53,090 bases of DNA from Chloroflexota bacterium (GCA_016210495.1 JACQUC010000120.1:1-53090), one strand, 5' to 3'; positions 8,988 to 18,518 are shown, numbered from the stretch's first letter. A program made the numbers and translations. Notes: generated from the letters alone by a model not told the origin.

Positions 8988-10637
8988 CTATCGCCAGGGG
9001 TCGATGGACTTCGAGGCCATCGCCTTTGGTCCCGGCCAGAACTGGGAGTGCTTGCCCGCGCCTCCACAGACGATCATCTGTATGTCCTCCGGCCTGGCGA
9101 CGATCGGCAGCAGAGATTGAGAGCCGTAGCCGACGTCGGGGAAGTCCTCGTTCGGCCTGCAGGCGCCCCTGTCCCACCACGTCTTGGAGAGGGCCTTCGC
9201 CGGATAACGAGCGTGCTCCCAAAGGTACCGCCTGATGTCATCCTTAGTGTAGCCGTCCTTCGCCAGCGTGGCGGCGTGCTCGGGACACCACCCGATGACG
9301 ACCGGGGCGTGCCGCATACAGATGGTGTACGGCTGGTTTATGCTGTAGGCCGTGTAGTTAAGAATATCCTCCCCGTCGGTGCTGTTGTGCTCGCTGATAT
9401 CCAGCGGCTGATACGCAACCTTGACCGTGACCACGTTGTCGGTTAGCTTGTAGCCGTGTTCCACCGCGTAAGGCTCCCAGGGACTCTCTTCCTCGTTCTC
9501 CGCCAGCACAAAATGGAACAGGTCCGCCGGCGAGCCCAGCGTGGACTTATCGGTGTCGGGCGGCTTCGATCCGCCGATGACCTTACCGATCAACCCGATG
9601 GCGTAGCCGATGGAGGCGTTGGCGTGATAGCACAAACCGGCTGCACCGGTTCCGCAGCTCAGGCCTAACTCCTTCGCTATCGGCCCGTTCACCACGCAGA
9701 GCAGGTTCTCCGTGCCGGTGGTCGTCGACTGGTGGACAATATCCACCGCGGGCTCCTTCAGGCCTTCGATGACGGCCAGGATCAATGGCATATACTCGGG
9801 CTTACAACCGGCCATAGCCGCGCAGGCGGCCACCAACTCCACGGTGGCAACCCCCATCCTGGGAGGGACGCCGTCCCACACAACCTCACCCGGCGGATGG
9901 CTCGTACCCTTGAGCATCTGCTCTACGAGATCCTTCGTCGGTGGAACGAAGGGAATGCCGGCCGCCCACCCTCTCTCAAGGAATGCCCTCTGTACGTCCA
10001 GCACGTTGCCCTTGATTTTGATGGTCTGCGCCGGATAGGCCGGCCTGGCCCTTTTCTTGTCGGCTTTAGCCGGGCTCCATTTCGTCGACGCGTCCAAGAT
10101 GTCGGGAAACGCCCGGTCTATTTTCGCTTTGAGCACCTCCCAGGACACTCCCCCCATAGGATGTGGAACCACCACGAAGCACTGGTCTGGCAAGCCCAGG
10201 CTCCGCGACGTTATCCGGGCTAGCTGTATGAAGCTCGTGGTAATAATCGACACCGTTGGAATTCCGAGCAATTCCAGGTGGGCGGCATCGCGCACAACTC
10301 GCGATGTGCACCCTCCTCAATCGCCCTGGCTGCATATGACCAGATCGGGCTTGAGCGCAGCCATCTCCGAAATGGTTTTCCGGTCAAGCTCGAGCATGGC
10401 GGTCACATTGGTTCCCGGCACTTCTTCCCAGAAGCGGATCAACTGGATATCTCCCACTTCTCTGCTGAGAAGATCGGCCACCTCGTCGAGAGCTTCCTTG
10501 CCCCCCGGCTTAGTATTCCAGTACAGCCCCACCCGCTTGCCCTTCAAGCTGGTGATTCGTGGGGCCGTCTTGGCAGATCTTGTCCGGACCACTCCCTCCG
10601 GGTTCAGCAGCTCCCATTCCTGCTCTTGACTGCTCAC
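8988..10637 (-). CDS. UGSC-family selenoprotein B (549 aa, Sec at residue 107), long form
   Basis: Paralogue of UGSC A with identical length and Sec position. It opens at GTG 10635-10637 (GGGGAG six bases upstream; the GTG six codons earlier lacks a good site), meets TGA at 10317-10319, and continues in frame to TAG at 8988. Motif: SQGD-U-GGCTSR (UxxC). The C-terminal half repeats the landmarks of A: GIPFVPPT, GVPPRMG, MAGCKPEYMP, GTGAAGLCYHANAS and CGGAGKHSQFWPGPK near the end. It is the first gene of the apparent operon that continues into the glycyl radical enzyme and the ABC transporter. Biochemical role unknown; a redox or acyl-transfer function is inference. Confidence 0.87.
10287..10319 (-). 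promoter_or_regulatory. UGA (Sec) codon and bacterial SECIS-like hairpin of UGSC B
   Basis: After UGA (10319-10317) come 11 bases, a perfect 6-bp stem (AUCGCG 10305-10300 with CGCGAU 10292-10287) and the loop AGUUGUG, the same as in A. The outermost pair is A-U here and G-C in A, through two silent third-codon changes that keep the pairing. Confidence 0.82.
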
Positions 10638-10833
10638 GGTCAACTCCCCTTTCACCGCCGATTGCCAACTGTGTCACGACAATCCGTTCGGCGCATCATT
10701 GGCGATGGGTCAAGGTTAGCACTATTGTCGGTGCTTTGCAAACGGGCTAAGGATGTACAACCAGTATTCAGTATATGTCCTTATGGACGGGCAGCGCAAG
10801 TACTTCTGGACGTGAGGGCACGATGAAGCGCCC

Positions 10834-11592
10834 CTACAGGTGTCTCATCAGCTCGCCAAATCCTTCTACTGGCGTGGTGACCCCAGCTTCTTTCAGCATC
10901 AGCCACAGTGTAGCCTGGTTGGCAGTTACCACCGGCACGCCCATCTCCCGCTCCGCCCTGTCGATGATCTCGATGGCGCGGATGCCGGTGCAACTGATAA
11001 AGACGGCTTCACAGCCTTTGCGGAACCCCTGCACGGCCATCTGGTAGGCTACTTCCGGAAGCTGTTGATGAAGAATGAGAGGAGAGATATCGAGAAAGTC
11101 GACCGCCGGCACCTCGAAACCGTTGCTTTCGAAGAACTCCTTCCCCTTGGCTGTCACGTGCTCGGGATACGGTGTGACGAGGCACATCTTCTTGATTCCT
11201 AGCTCTTTAAGCGCCTCGACCCCGGCGGTGGAAGTAGTAATCGCACGAATTCCTGTCGCGGCCTCAATTCTCTTGACGATGTCATAGTCGTGGCCGAGCC
11301 CAAAGTAAAAAGACCCCGAGGTGCAGCCGTAGGCGATAACCTTGGGCTCGATAATAGCGAGCACCTGGGCTGCCGAGACTGCGTTCTCGTGTGTGATCCT
11401 GAAATTGCGCGCCACTTCGTCCGGGTCCGCGAAAGGCTCCTTCGCGGGCGAAAAACCCAGCACCCGCTGGAAGTGCGCCGTCACGCCCTCGGGGAGCATC
11501 TTGTAGATGTCCGGCTCCATATTGTAGTTTACCGATGGCACCAGGACCCCCAGCTTCACGCGGGGCATCGCTTTAAGCTCAATGTTCTGCAC
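10834..11592 (-). CDS. Maleate isomerase / Asp-Glu racemase family protein with two active-site cysteines (252 aa)
   Basis: Cytoplasmic enzyme of the superfamily containing maleate cis-trans isomerase, arylmalonate decarboxylase and Asp/Glu racemase. Landmarks are LGVLVPSVN near the N-terminus, the first cysteine loop YGCTSGSFYFG, TPYPEHV in the middle, and the second cysteine loop SCTGIRAIEIID. Both cysteines are present, as in maleate isomerases and racemases; the paralogue at 24523 lacks the first. Start GTG 11590-11592 has AGAGGA six bases upstream. It follows the MmgE/PrpD gene by ~70 bases. The substrate is probably a dicarboxylate or a 2-substituted malonate; this is inference. Confidence 0.88.
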   Translation of the reverse strand: MQNIELKAMPRVKLGVLVPSVNYNMEPDIYKMLPEGVTAHFQRVLGFSPAKEPFADPDEVARNFRITHENAVSAAQVLAIIEPKVIAYGCTSGSFYFGLGHDYDIVKRIEAATGIRAITTSTAGVEALKELGIKKMCLVTPYPEHVTAKGKEFFESNGFEVPAVDFLDISPLILHQQLPEVAYQMAVQGFRKGCEAVFISCTGIRAIEIIDRAEREMGVPVVTANQATLWLMLKEAGVTTPVEGFGELMRHL

Positions 11593-11660
11593 TGCAGTTC
11601 CTCTCTATGTTTATCGCTGCTGACCCGCTACCGTTGGCCCGAGCGCATACGATGCGCGCC

Positions 11661-13010
11661 TCACCGCTTGGGCAGGGGGCTTATCTTCTCGATCAGCTCA
11701 TTGACAGACTCAAGTTCCTCCAACGTTTCAATGCAACTGGCAAGCGCTTCTGATTCGCTTCCCAGCACTCCTTGTGTCGCTTCTTTGAACTTGTCCAGTA
11801 GCTCCTCTTCGGTCAGTGGCTCGTCGGGGTGTCCTCTGGGGCGCATTTTTATTGTCGACAGTGTCCTGCCGTCCACAGTCTCGATCTCCACCTTGCCGCC
11901 CCGCGTCGGGCGAACCAGGTTGTCAACCTCTGGGTCGGCGGCGAGTACCACTTTGTCCGCCATCTCCAGGATGGCCCGGTCGCTCACCCTGCTGGTGGCC
12001 ACTTGCTCGGGTCCAACCCTGCCATCCACGATCGCCGCTCCGATCACAAACGGGATGCTGAACTGCGCCTCATAGGTATCGGCCGGTCTGTAGTTCGGTG
12101 GGCCAAACTGCAGATGTGGCGTGATGATGGTCACCTTTTTGATGTCGCCGGGTTTGAGGTGGTGCTCTTTCAGCAGCTCGAACAGACCATCCAGCACGGA
12201 ATGGCTCTTCCGGCAACAACTGTATGGCTTGTAGTACAGGCCAAGGATTCCCCACTCCCTTCCCAGTCGCTGCAGAGGCTCCGAGGGGTAATCGGGTAGG
12301 TCGAACAAGGTCCGTGGCCCCCTGAGTCCCGCGTGGGCCAGCAGCGCCGCCGTGACCCCGGACATTGCCCCCCAGCCGGCCGCTTCCTTTGTCATAGCCG
12401 TTCCATCCAGCGAGGTTTGCACGGGAGGCAGGGGGCAATGAGCCTCGGCGATGCCCAGCGTGGACCTGGTCTCCGCAGTGCTCAGCTTGAGCAATTTCGC
12501 CGCGGCCGCGGCCGCACCGTAAGCACCGGATACACCGGTACCTATGCGCAGCCACGAGGGGATCGGGGTTTCCGTCTCCCGGATTACCCACGCCGTGATC
12601 AAGACAACCTCGTATCCCACGAGGATCGCCTCGAGGAGCTCACGGCCAGTACAACCCTCGGACTCCGCGACGGCCAGCGCGCTGGGCACGACGACGCAGC
12701 CAGGGTGGCCCAGCAACCCGCGCGGACCCGTGCCCCCATCGTCCCAGTCCAAGGCGCTGGCCATAAACGAGTTCACCAGCGCCGCCAGATTGCTGGGCAC
12801 CTTGATGCCAAGGCCGAGTAACGTGGATTGCTCTGGGCCACCCATGCCCAACGCCATTCTGGCCACGGCTGCGGTGGCTTCGTCTCGATACCCGGCGATC
12901 GTCACTCCGATAGTGTCTCGCACGGCTATCTTGGCCTTGGCCACGACGATTGGCGGCACCCCATCAAGAGATGTGTTCGTGATGAATCGGGCTACCTGTT
13001 CTGTAGTCAT
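11661..13010 (-). CDS. MmgE/PrpD family protein (449 aa)
   Basis: All-helical plus lid fold shared by 2-methylcitrate dehydratase, cis-aconitate decarboxylase and related lyases. Seen: the N-terminal helix TTEQVARFI, KAKIAVRDTIGVTIAG, SALDWDDGG (family DD region), a Gly-rich helix near YGAAAAAAKLL, and YKPYSCCRKSH (family lysine/His segment). Start ATG 13008-13010 follows AAAGGTGA; a TTG nine codons upstream is also possible. It lies between an isochorismatase-fold gene and the maleate isomerase-like gene, consistent with a dicarboxylate or tricarboxylate pathway. The substrate cannot be read from sequence. Confidence 0.88.
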   Translation of the reverse strand: MTTEQVARFITNTSLDGVPPIVVAKAKIAVRDTIGVTIAGYRDEATAAVARMALGMGGPEQSTLLGLGIKVPSNLAALVNSFMASALDWDDGGTGPRGLLGHPGCVVVPSALAVAESEGCTGRELLEAILVGYEVVLITAWVIRETETPIPSWLRIGTGVSGAYGAAAAAAKLLKLSTAETRSTLGIAEAHCPLPPVQTSLDGTAMTKEAAGWGAMSGVTAALLAHAGLRGPRTLFDLPDYPSEPLQRLGREWGILGLYYKPYSCCRKSHSVLDGLFELLKEHHLKPGDIKKVTIITPHLQFGPPNYRPADTYEAQFSIPFVIGAAIVDGRVGPEQVATSRVSDRAILEMADKVVLAADPEVDNLVRPTRGGKVEIETVDGRTLSTIKMRPRGHPDEPLTEEELLDKFKEATQGVLGSESEALASCIETLEELESVNELIEKISPLPKR

Positions 13011-13046
13011 GGTCACCTTTCGAGCGCCTTTTGCCAACCTTCTGTG

Positions 13047-13643
13047 CTATTGCTTCAGCGCGGCGAGTATCTCTTCGGCCGTCCTCACCTTCGACATAAG
13101 GGTGAAGTGCTCTTTCATATAATAATCGTTGATCTCCTCCGAGCCACAGACGCAGCAGTCACTGACCACGATCGACTCGAAGTCGCGGCTAAACGCATCC
13201 CCCACGGTGAAGACAATCGACACGTTGGTGAGTAGCCCTGTGAACATGAGGGTCTTCGTCCGCAGTCGCCTCAGTCTGACCTCGAGGTCGGTGCCGTAGA
13301 ATGAGGAATACCGGCGGGCGGTGATGACGTGCTCGCCCGGCAGAGGCTCCAGCCCTTCGATGAACTCAGCGCCGGGTGTGCCCTCTTCCAAGAACTTGAC
13401 GTGGTCCGCTACGTCTGCCAGATAATTGAATTGGTCAGCTCCATCCGGCCTCTTCAGATGGCGAACCCATACGATGGGCATGCCCACCTCACGCGCCGCA
13501 GCCACCAGCTTCTTCGTCTTGGCGAGGGTGTCATACTTGTCCATCAGCTTGACGACAGTATCTTGCTTTAATTTCAGCCAATCCTTCTGCAGCTTCTGCA
13601 CCATCAGAACAGTCGTGCTCGGGTCAATCTTGATGTCCGCCAC
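13047..13643 (-). CDS. Isochorismatase-fold protein without the usual catalytic triad, copy 1 (198 aa)
   Basis: Single-domain alpha/beta protein of the isochorismatase / cysteine hydrolase fold. Start GTG 13641-13643 follows TTAGGAGG; the longer frame upstream is not coding-like. The normal Asp in strand 1 (V-I-D-M-Q-N-D) is Lys17 (VQKLQKDW), the normal Lys before SxFYGTDL is Ala (ITARRYSSF), and the Cys in GxxTNxC is Ser (LLTNVSI). Thus all three catalytic positions differ from the amidase/isochorismatase triad. The scaffold is otherwise well kept. It is one of five paralogues in the window. It may bind a ligand, work through other residues (SDCC later in the chain is near the site), or act as a partner subunit. 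Confidence 0.9.
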   Translation of the reverse strand: MADIKIDPSTTVLMVQKLQKDWLKLKQDTVVKLMDKYDTLAKTKKLVAAAREVGMPIVWVRHLKRPDGADQFNYLADVADHVKFLEEGTPGAEFIEGLEPLPGEHVITARRYSSFYGTDLEVRLRRLRTKTLMFTGLLTNVSIVFTVGDAFSRDFESIVVSDCCVCGSEEINDYYMKEHFTLMSKVRTAEEILAALKQ

Positions 13644-13757
13644 GTTTATCCTCCTAATCGATATTGTGTCTTGGGCGCCTTTCAACTCGGATGAGCCGTT
13701 GCAGCCCTCACGCCAGACACATCTCCCATCGAGCATATGTCCAGCGTACATACAACT

Positions 13758-14477
13758 CTAGGGCTGATACTTTCCGAGCCGTTCGATAGCATAGTTCACA
13801 AACGTCATGTCCACCCACTTAGCCACGTCGACTCTTTCCTTGAGGTATCCAGCCCCTATGTAGAATTCCTGATCGCCTTCTATCGCCTTGATGTTCACAG
13901 CGCCGTCCACTGACAGAGGCTCCGCACCCATCTGCTCAAGTTCCTCGACGCTCCGTTTGGTCAGATCCGTCAGGATCTTGGTGATTTCAGGCTTATTGGG
14001 CTTGTTGTGCCAGAAGGCGTCTGCGTAGTCCCGCGCCGCCCGCTGCATGGCCACCTGGTACCTCTTGGCGGCTTCGGTTTTTTCGGTGGCGAACTTATAT
14101 GAGAACATTGCCAGGCGAATAGGATAGTTCTCCGGAAGCAAGTCCTTCGCCTCTCTGAATATCACCGCCAAACCATCCCGAACCGACATAGACCGCGAAG
14201 GCTCGTTCTGTATGCCGCCGTCAATGGCCTTGTTCTTAAAGGCTGCCACCAGGTCCTGAGCCCTCATCACTACCCGCTCGACTTCCGTCAGTTTGACCCC
14301 GTCCTCCGCCAAGGCCAGAGCAAGGATCTCTTCGGAGATGTTTCCCGAGCCTGTTATGGCGATCTTCATCCCTTTCAAATCCGAGGCTTTCTTGACCCGA
14401 CCACCGTCTAGACAAACCATGAGCCCCAGTTGTCGAGTCCGCTTCGAAACGCTGTTCACGTGATCGTATCTCCTCAT
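13758..14477 (-). pseudogene. Truncated NMT1/SsuA-like solute-binding protein remnant
   Basis: The frame encodes only the C-terminal two thirds of an ABC solute-binding protein: KKASDLKGMKIAIT, a long middle helix region, and a tail ending NYAIERLGKYQP. There is no signal peptide, and the first ~35 residues before KASDLKG do not look like the family; the frame runs into a palindromic repeat at 14478-14505. The missing export signal and N-terminal lobe suggest a broken gene. No permease or ATPase gene of that transporter type is next to it. Flanked on both sides by isochorismatase-fold genes. Confidence 0.6.
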
Positions 14478-14505
14478 GTAAGGGCGCGATCAATCGCGCT
14501 CCTAC
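14478..14505. repeat. GTAGGGGCG-type palindrome with CGATCAATCG core
   Basis: TAAGGGCGCGATCAATCGCGCTCCTA is a near-perfect inverted repeat. It overlaps the stop end of the isochorismatase-fold gene at 14502 and borders the truncated SBP gene, so it may mark the break point. Confidence 0.6.
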
Positions 14506-15107
14506 GCTCCTATCTGTGGCAAAGCAGCCAGTATCTCTGCCGCGGTTCTCACCTTTGAAGACAGGGGGAAGATGTGCTTCATATAGTAGTCGTTCATCTC
14601 TTCGGTGTAGGTCACACAGCAGTCGCTAACGACGATGCTGTTGAAGTCACGATCCCAGGCGTCGCCAATGGTGAACATGATCGACGCGTTGGTAAGCAAG
14701 CCCGTGAACATCATGGTCTTGACGCCCAGGCGCCGGAGCCTTATCTCCAGATCCGTGTTATAGAACGCGGAGTAGCGGCGCGCGTACACCACGTGGTCCC
14801 CTGCTCCGGGCTGGATGCCATCGATGAACTCGACTCCCTCCGTCCCTTCTTCGAGGAACTTCACGTGGTCCATTATGTCGGCCTGGGCCACGAACTGGTC
14901 GGCCGCGTCCGGCCGCTTCAGGTGGGCCACCCATATGATCGGCATGCCCACGCTTCGTGCGGCAGCGATGATGCTGGCGGTCTTGGCGATGGCGCCGGTC
15001 TTCTCCAGCACCTTGCCCACGTTGTGGCCTCTATACTTGAGCCAGTCCTTTTGCTGCTTCTGAACCATAAGAACCGTGGTCTTTGGGTCAATCACGATGT
15101 CTGCCAT
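14502..15107 (-). CDS. Isochorismatase-fold protein without the usual catalytic triad, copy 2 (201 aa)
   Basis: Closest relative of copy 1: the same MADI-ID start and VQKQQKDW, ARRYSAFYNTDLE and LLTNASI segments. The canonical Asp is Lys, the canonical Lys is Ala and the canonical Cys nucleophile is Ser. SDCC follows the latter strand as in copy 1. ATG 15105-15107 follows GGAGAGA. The SBP remnant lies between it and copy 1, so the two copies may result from a local duplication. Function unknown; hydrolase activity should not be assumed. Confidence 0.9.
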   Translation of the reverse strand: MADIVIDPKTTVLMVQKQQKDWLKYRGHNVGKVLEKTGAIAKTASIIAAARSVGMPIIWVAHLKRPDAADQFVAQADIMDHVKFLEEGTEGVEFIDGIQPGAGDHVVYARRYSAFYNTDLEIRLRRLGVKTMMFTGLLTNASIMFTIGDAWDRDFNSIVVSDCCVTYTEEMNDYYMKHIFPLSSKVRTAAEILAALPQIGA

Positions 15108-15124
15108 TGTGTCTCTCCGTTTCT

Positions 15125-15350
15125 CCTTTCTAATCTAGTTCTTGGTGCAAAATCGCTGCGGCGGCCCCGCCCCGCGCCGGGGCGGACAGGGCCGTTCAGG
15201 GCCGTCCGCCCCTACAGGTTGCACTTCGCACAGGAAACTAATCTAGTTTTTGGTGCGAAATGGCGGTGATGCCCCGCCCCCACCCCTGGGCAACCACTCA
15301 GGGTTGCCCCTACGGACTGCAATTCTGCACCACAAACTAATCTAGACATT
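15125..15350. repeat. Cluster of short repeats between SBP and isochorismatase-fold genes
   Basis: Contains three copies of a motif like CTAATCTAG with TTGGTGCRAAAT (about 15131-15161, 15238-15268 and, inverted, 15322-15347), alternating with GC-rich palindromes that end in GCCCCTAC (for example 15176-15216 and 15283-15313). Related pieces occur at 5406-5440 and 23268-23292. No coding potential seen. Confidence 0.65.
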
Positions 15351-16532
15351 CTATCCCGGGAGGGGGGTGAAGAGCTTGCGCTGCATTTCCTCGTGCTCTC
15401 CCAGTTTCTCGCTTTTTTCCAGCGTGTCCTCGATGAACAGATCGATCTTCTTGTCACAGAGGATTTTGGCCACCACAGAGGCATTACACGGGACCAGCGG
15501 GCCGCGTCCTTGCTTGTCCCACTCCGGAAACGCTTCGCTGCTACCGAGCCACGCCATAAATAGCTTGGAGGCGTTGGGATGCGGGACTCCCTTCATCGTG
15601 TAGACCACTTGCCTCCTAGTCTGCATGGGTCCCAGCGGAGCTACATCCACGGGTGCCCCATCCTTTAGCATCTTGGGCAGCAAGGTCATTGGGAACACAC
15701 CCATTGGAATCTGCCCGGCGGCTACTCGCTGGGCCAGTCCCGCACCTGAAGGCTCGATGTGCGGCTCCTGAGCCTTCAGATCCGCGAGGAACTTCTGATA
15801 CTTCTCTTTGCTCCATGTTCCCTGAATACTTAGGCCTTCAAAGCCTAATGCTCCGCCGGTTAGAATCCCTATTTTGCGGCCTTTCCACGCGGGAGTGAGC
15901 ACGTCATCCCAGGTTTTTGGGACATTGGCGGGAGGCACCAGCTTGGTGTTGTACACCCATCCATACGGATATTCGTACACAGAGATCAGTTTGTCTCCGA
16001 GTACAATACTTCTGGCCGGAACGTCTGATAGCCTGGCCCAATCGTATCCGACGATCAAGTCCCGACTCAGCAACGCCTGCATGATGTTCAGCGATCCGGA
16101 TGCTACATCCAAGGATAACCGTCCGGCGCTACTCTCAGCGATGATGCGCGCAGGCGTCTCAGACGCTTTTACCGTCACAATTGACACCTTAATGCCGGGG
16201 TACCTCTTGTTGAACGTGGCTACCAAGCCCTCAGAGTCCTCGGGGGAAGCCGTGTGGTACCAGATGACCTCCCCTTCCCTCTTGGCCGCCTCGTAGACTT
16301 CCGGTGCCAGGCTGGCCGCTGCTTTCGGAGCCGCTTCTTTAGGGGCGGCCGCGGGAGCAGGCTTCGCGGCTTCCTTCGCGACCGGCTTCGGGGCCTCAGC
16401 CGCCTTGGGGGACTCCTTTTCAGAAGCCTTCGGCTGCGCTGGTGGCGGGGACGGGGCAGGTGCAGCCTGGCAAGCGATCACGAATAGCGCAGCGACCATT
16501 ACGACCGACGCGAACAGAAGCGATCTTCTCAT
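15351..16532 (-). CDS. Extracellular solute-binding lipoprotein, Fe/AEP-type ABC family, second system (393 aa)
   Basis: ATG 16530-16532 (AGGGAGAA upstream) gives a signal peptide with lipobox FVIAC (Cys at about residue 21) and a ~60-residue Ala/Pro/Lys-rich linker before the binding domain. The binding domain has EGEVIWYHTASPED, TFNKRYPGIKVS, VPKTWDDVLTPAWKGRK and GVPHPNASKLFMAWLGS, as in iron/AEP-type binding proteins. Its permease is at 16764-18518 upstream in the same operon. The substrate is not predictable. Repeats separate it from the isochorismatase-fold gene at 15107. Confidence 0.92.
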   Translation of the reverse strand: MRRSLLFASVVMVAALFVIACQAAPAPSPPPAQPKASEKESPKAAEAPKPVAKEAAKPAPAAAPKEAAPKAAASLAPEVYEAAKREGEVIWYHTASPEDSEGLVATFNKRYPGIKVSIVTVKASETPARIIAESSAGRLSLDVASGSLNIMQALLSRDLIVGYDWARLSDVPARSIVLGDKLISVYEYPYGWVYNTKLVPPANVPKTWDDVLTPAWKGRKIGILTGGALGFEGLSIQGTWSKEKYQKFLADLKAQEPHIEPSGAGLAQRVAAGQIPMGVFPMTLLPKMLKDGAPVDVAPLGPMQTRRQVVYTMKGVPHPNASKLFMAWLGSSEAFPEWDKQGRGPLVPCNASVVAKILCDKKIDLFIEDTLEKSEKLGEHEEMQRKLFTPLPG

Positions 16533-16595
16533 GGATTCTCCCTTTCTTTGTATTTGCCCCTTAGTCATTAGGCTGACTCCCACTAGACAGACTTC

Positions 16596-16715
16596 TCAAC
16601 CTTGCTTCCGCAACGCTGCGTACACTGCCCAATACTCCCTCCGGACCTTCGCCTGTACCAATTGATTTTTAGCCTTCACCTCCCTTGCTGCGTTTAGACG
16701 AGCCTGCAATTTCAT
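16596..16715 (-). CDS. Possible small basic protein (39 aa), unknown
   Basis: A 39-codon ATG frame in the 230-base gap between permease and SBP, on the operon strand. It is Lys/Arg/Ala-rich and would be one amphipathic helix (MKLQARLNAAREVKAKN, then YWAVYAALRKQG). The ribosome site is weak (GGGCG). It may be a gene remnant; no family recognised. Confidence 0.25.
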   Translation of the reverse strand: MKLQARLNAAREVKAKNQLVQAKVRREYWAVYAALRKQG

Positions 16716-16763
16716 CGCCCGTACATCCCGGGGCGCGATTCTACCGCGCCCCTACCTGAAACA

Positions 16764-18518
16764 TCACCGCCCGGTGTCGCGCACGACCAGTGTCTGTCTG
16801 GCCACTAGAAACGTCAGCGCCGCCGACGCGAGCATCAACACCACTGCGATAGCCGATGCGTAAGGCAGATCGGCAGAGAAGAACCATGTGAGCCATAATC
16901 TCACGGCAATGGTCTCATTGCCCACCGAGACCAGCATCAACGGTATGCCCACGTCTCGAATGCTGTGGGCGAACATCCATAGCCATCCTCGGGCAAAGGA
17001 TGGCCAGATCAGGGGCGCCACGATTCCCGCCAGGGTCCGTAACCACGAAACGCCGCTGGTCCACGATGCCTCTTCCAGCTCACGGTGGAGTTGGAGATAA
17101 GCCGTGCTCATGACGCGTGACCCGTAGGCGATGTAGCGCGTCGCCATACCGATGGCAATGATCCAGATGGTGCCGTATATGGGTACGGGTGCCGACAGAT
17201 ACAGGAACATTATGGCCAGCCCGACTACGATAGCCGGCGTTCCCGTGGACACAAAGGCCAAGCGATCAGGCAGCGTGCGGCCACGGAAGCCAGACCGCAC
17301 TGACAACCACGCCACGAGAGTGGCAAGGATCATCGTGCCCGTCGCCGTCGTCACCGCGATGATCGCCGTGTTCCGCGCCGCGGCTTGCATATAGCTGTTG
17401 GTGAGCAGCTTCACGTACTGATTCAGATTCGCCACGGCAAGCGAGGGCAAACTGATGTCGGCGTAGGGCGGTAGGATGCTTTTCAGGATCACGGCCACGA
17501 ACGGGACAAGGACCGCGAACAAGAAGTAAACTGCTACCCCCGAAAAGACAACCAGCCTCCATCTCCCTAGGTCGATGAGGCGTGGCCGATATCCGCGACC
17601 AGTCACCGTGGCGAAGCGATCCTGCCGGCCGATCATCCGCCCGTAGAAAATCGTCATCACTGAGGCCAGGATCACGGTAAGCATTGCGTACCCGGCGGCC
17701 AGCCCGTAGTCGGGCAAGCCCCCCTGCTTGTGTACTAGATAGTAAATCCATGTGCTCAACACGTACACGTCGGCCGGCATGCCGAGCAGAGCGGGAATCT
17801 CGAACAGCTCGACGGCAATAATCAAGTAGTAAATGGCGGCCCCGTAAATGCCCGGGCGCAGCAGCGGCAGGGTGATCCGGCGGAGCGTTCTCCACGTTCC
17901 TGCGCCGGAGAGCCAGGCGGCCTCTTCGAGAGTCTGGTCCATCCTGGCGAATGTGCCCGAGATCATAATGAAGAGGGAGGGCACGAATATGACCGCGCTG
18001 ACGAGAATCATGCCCGGAATGGAATAGACGTTCAAGGGACCCTCGCCGGAAAGCCCCAACGCGGTTCGCAGCGTGACGTTCAGATACCCATTGACGGGGT
18101 TGGCCAGCAACACCCAGGCTATCCCCGAAACGAAGGGCGGCAGCGCCATTGGAGCCAGCACCAGGGTCAGCACGAGAGTCCGGAAGGGAATGTTGGTTCG
18201 TTCGATCAGGTAGGCAAACCCTACCGCCACGGCGAGGCTGAGGGCGACGGTGCCCGCCGCGAAGAGAAGCGTGTTGGTGAACAACTGGTAGCTGGCCGTA
18301 GAGCCAAAGACACGTTGGAAGTTCTCCAACGTGAAGCTGGTCGCCTCAAACGGGAGACGCTCCCGGGTGCTGCGCACGCTGCTGAATAACAGCATGAAGA
18401 GAGGGCCCCCGATCAGGTAGATGACCGCAAGCGCTGCCACCACGCCCGCCGCCTTTTCCCAGGAAACAGCTACGCGCTTCGCTCTCTCGCCAGCAGCTAG
18501 ACTCGCGAATTGACCCAT
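16764..18518 (-). CDS. ABC transporter permease, fused two-domain FbpB-like, second system (584 aa)
   Basis: Inner-membrane permease with two fused halves. ATPase-contact loops are LEEAAWLSGAGTWRT in the first half and ELEEASWTSGVSWLRT in the second, each followed by a Pro-containing helix start. ATG 18516-18518 with GGAGG four bases upstream is chosen; longer in-frame starts would overlap the stop of the upstream isochorismatase-fold gene. SBP at 15351 is its likely partner. No ATPase gene accompanies the pair; it could share the ATPase encoded at 5435-6526 or use one encoded elsewhere. A palindrome GGGGCGCG/CGCGCCCC (about 16732-16755) follows its stop. Confidence 0.9.
   Translation of the reverse strand: MGQFASLAAGERAKRVAVSWEKAAGVVAALAVIYLIGGPLFMLLFSSVRSTRERLPFEATSFTLENFQRVFGSTASYQLFTNTLLFAAGTVALSLAVAVGFAYLIERTNIPFRTLVLTLVLAPMALPPFVSGIAWVLLANPVNGYLNVTLRTALGLSGEGPLNVYSIPGMILVSAVIFVPSLFIMISGTFARMDQTLEEAAWLSGAGTWRTLRRITLPLLRPGIYGAAIYYLIIAVELFEIPALLGMPADVYVLSTWIYYLVHKQGGLPDYGLAAGYAMLTVILASVMTIFYGRMIGRQDRFATVTGRGYRPRLIDLGRWRLVVFSGVAVYFLFAVLVPFVAVILKSILPPYADISLPSLAVANLNQYVKLLTNSYMQAAARNTAIIAVTTATGTMILATLVAWLSVRSGFRGRTLPDRLAFVSTGTPAIVVGLAIMFLYLSAPVPIYGTIWIIAIGMATRYIAYGSRVMSTAYLQLHRELEEASWTSGVSWLRTLAGIVAPLIWPSFARGWLWMFAHSIRDVGIPLMLVSVGNETIAVRLWLTWFFSADLPYASAIAVVLMLASAALTFLVARQTLVVRDTGR

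Noticed and set aside
10057..10629. Long plus-strand frames opposite UGSC B and other minus-strand genes
   Set aside because: High-GC antisense shadows; no ribosome site and low-complexity, Arg/Ser/Pro-rich translations.
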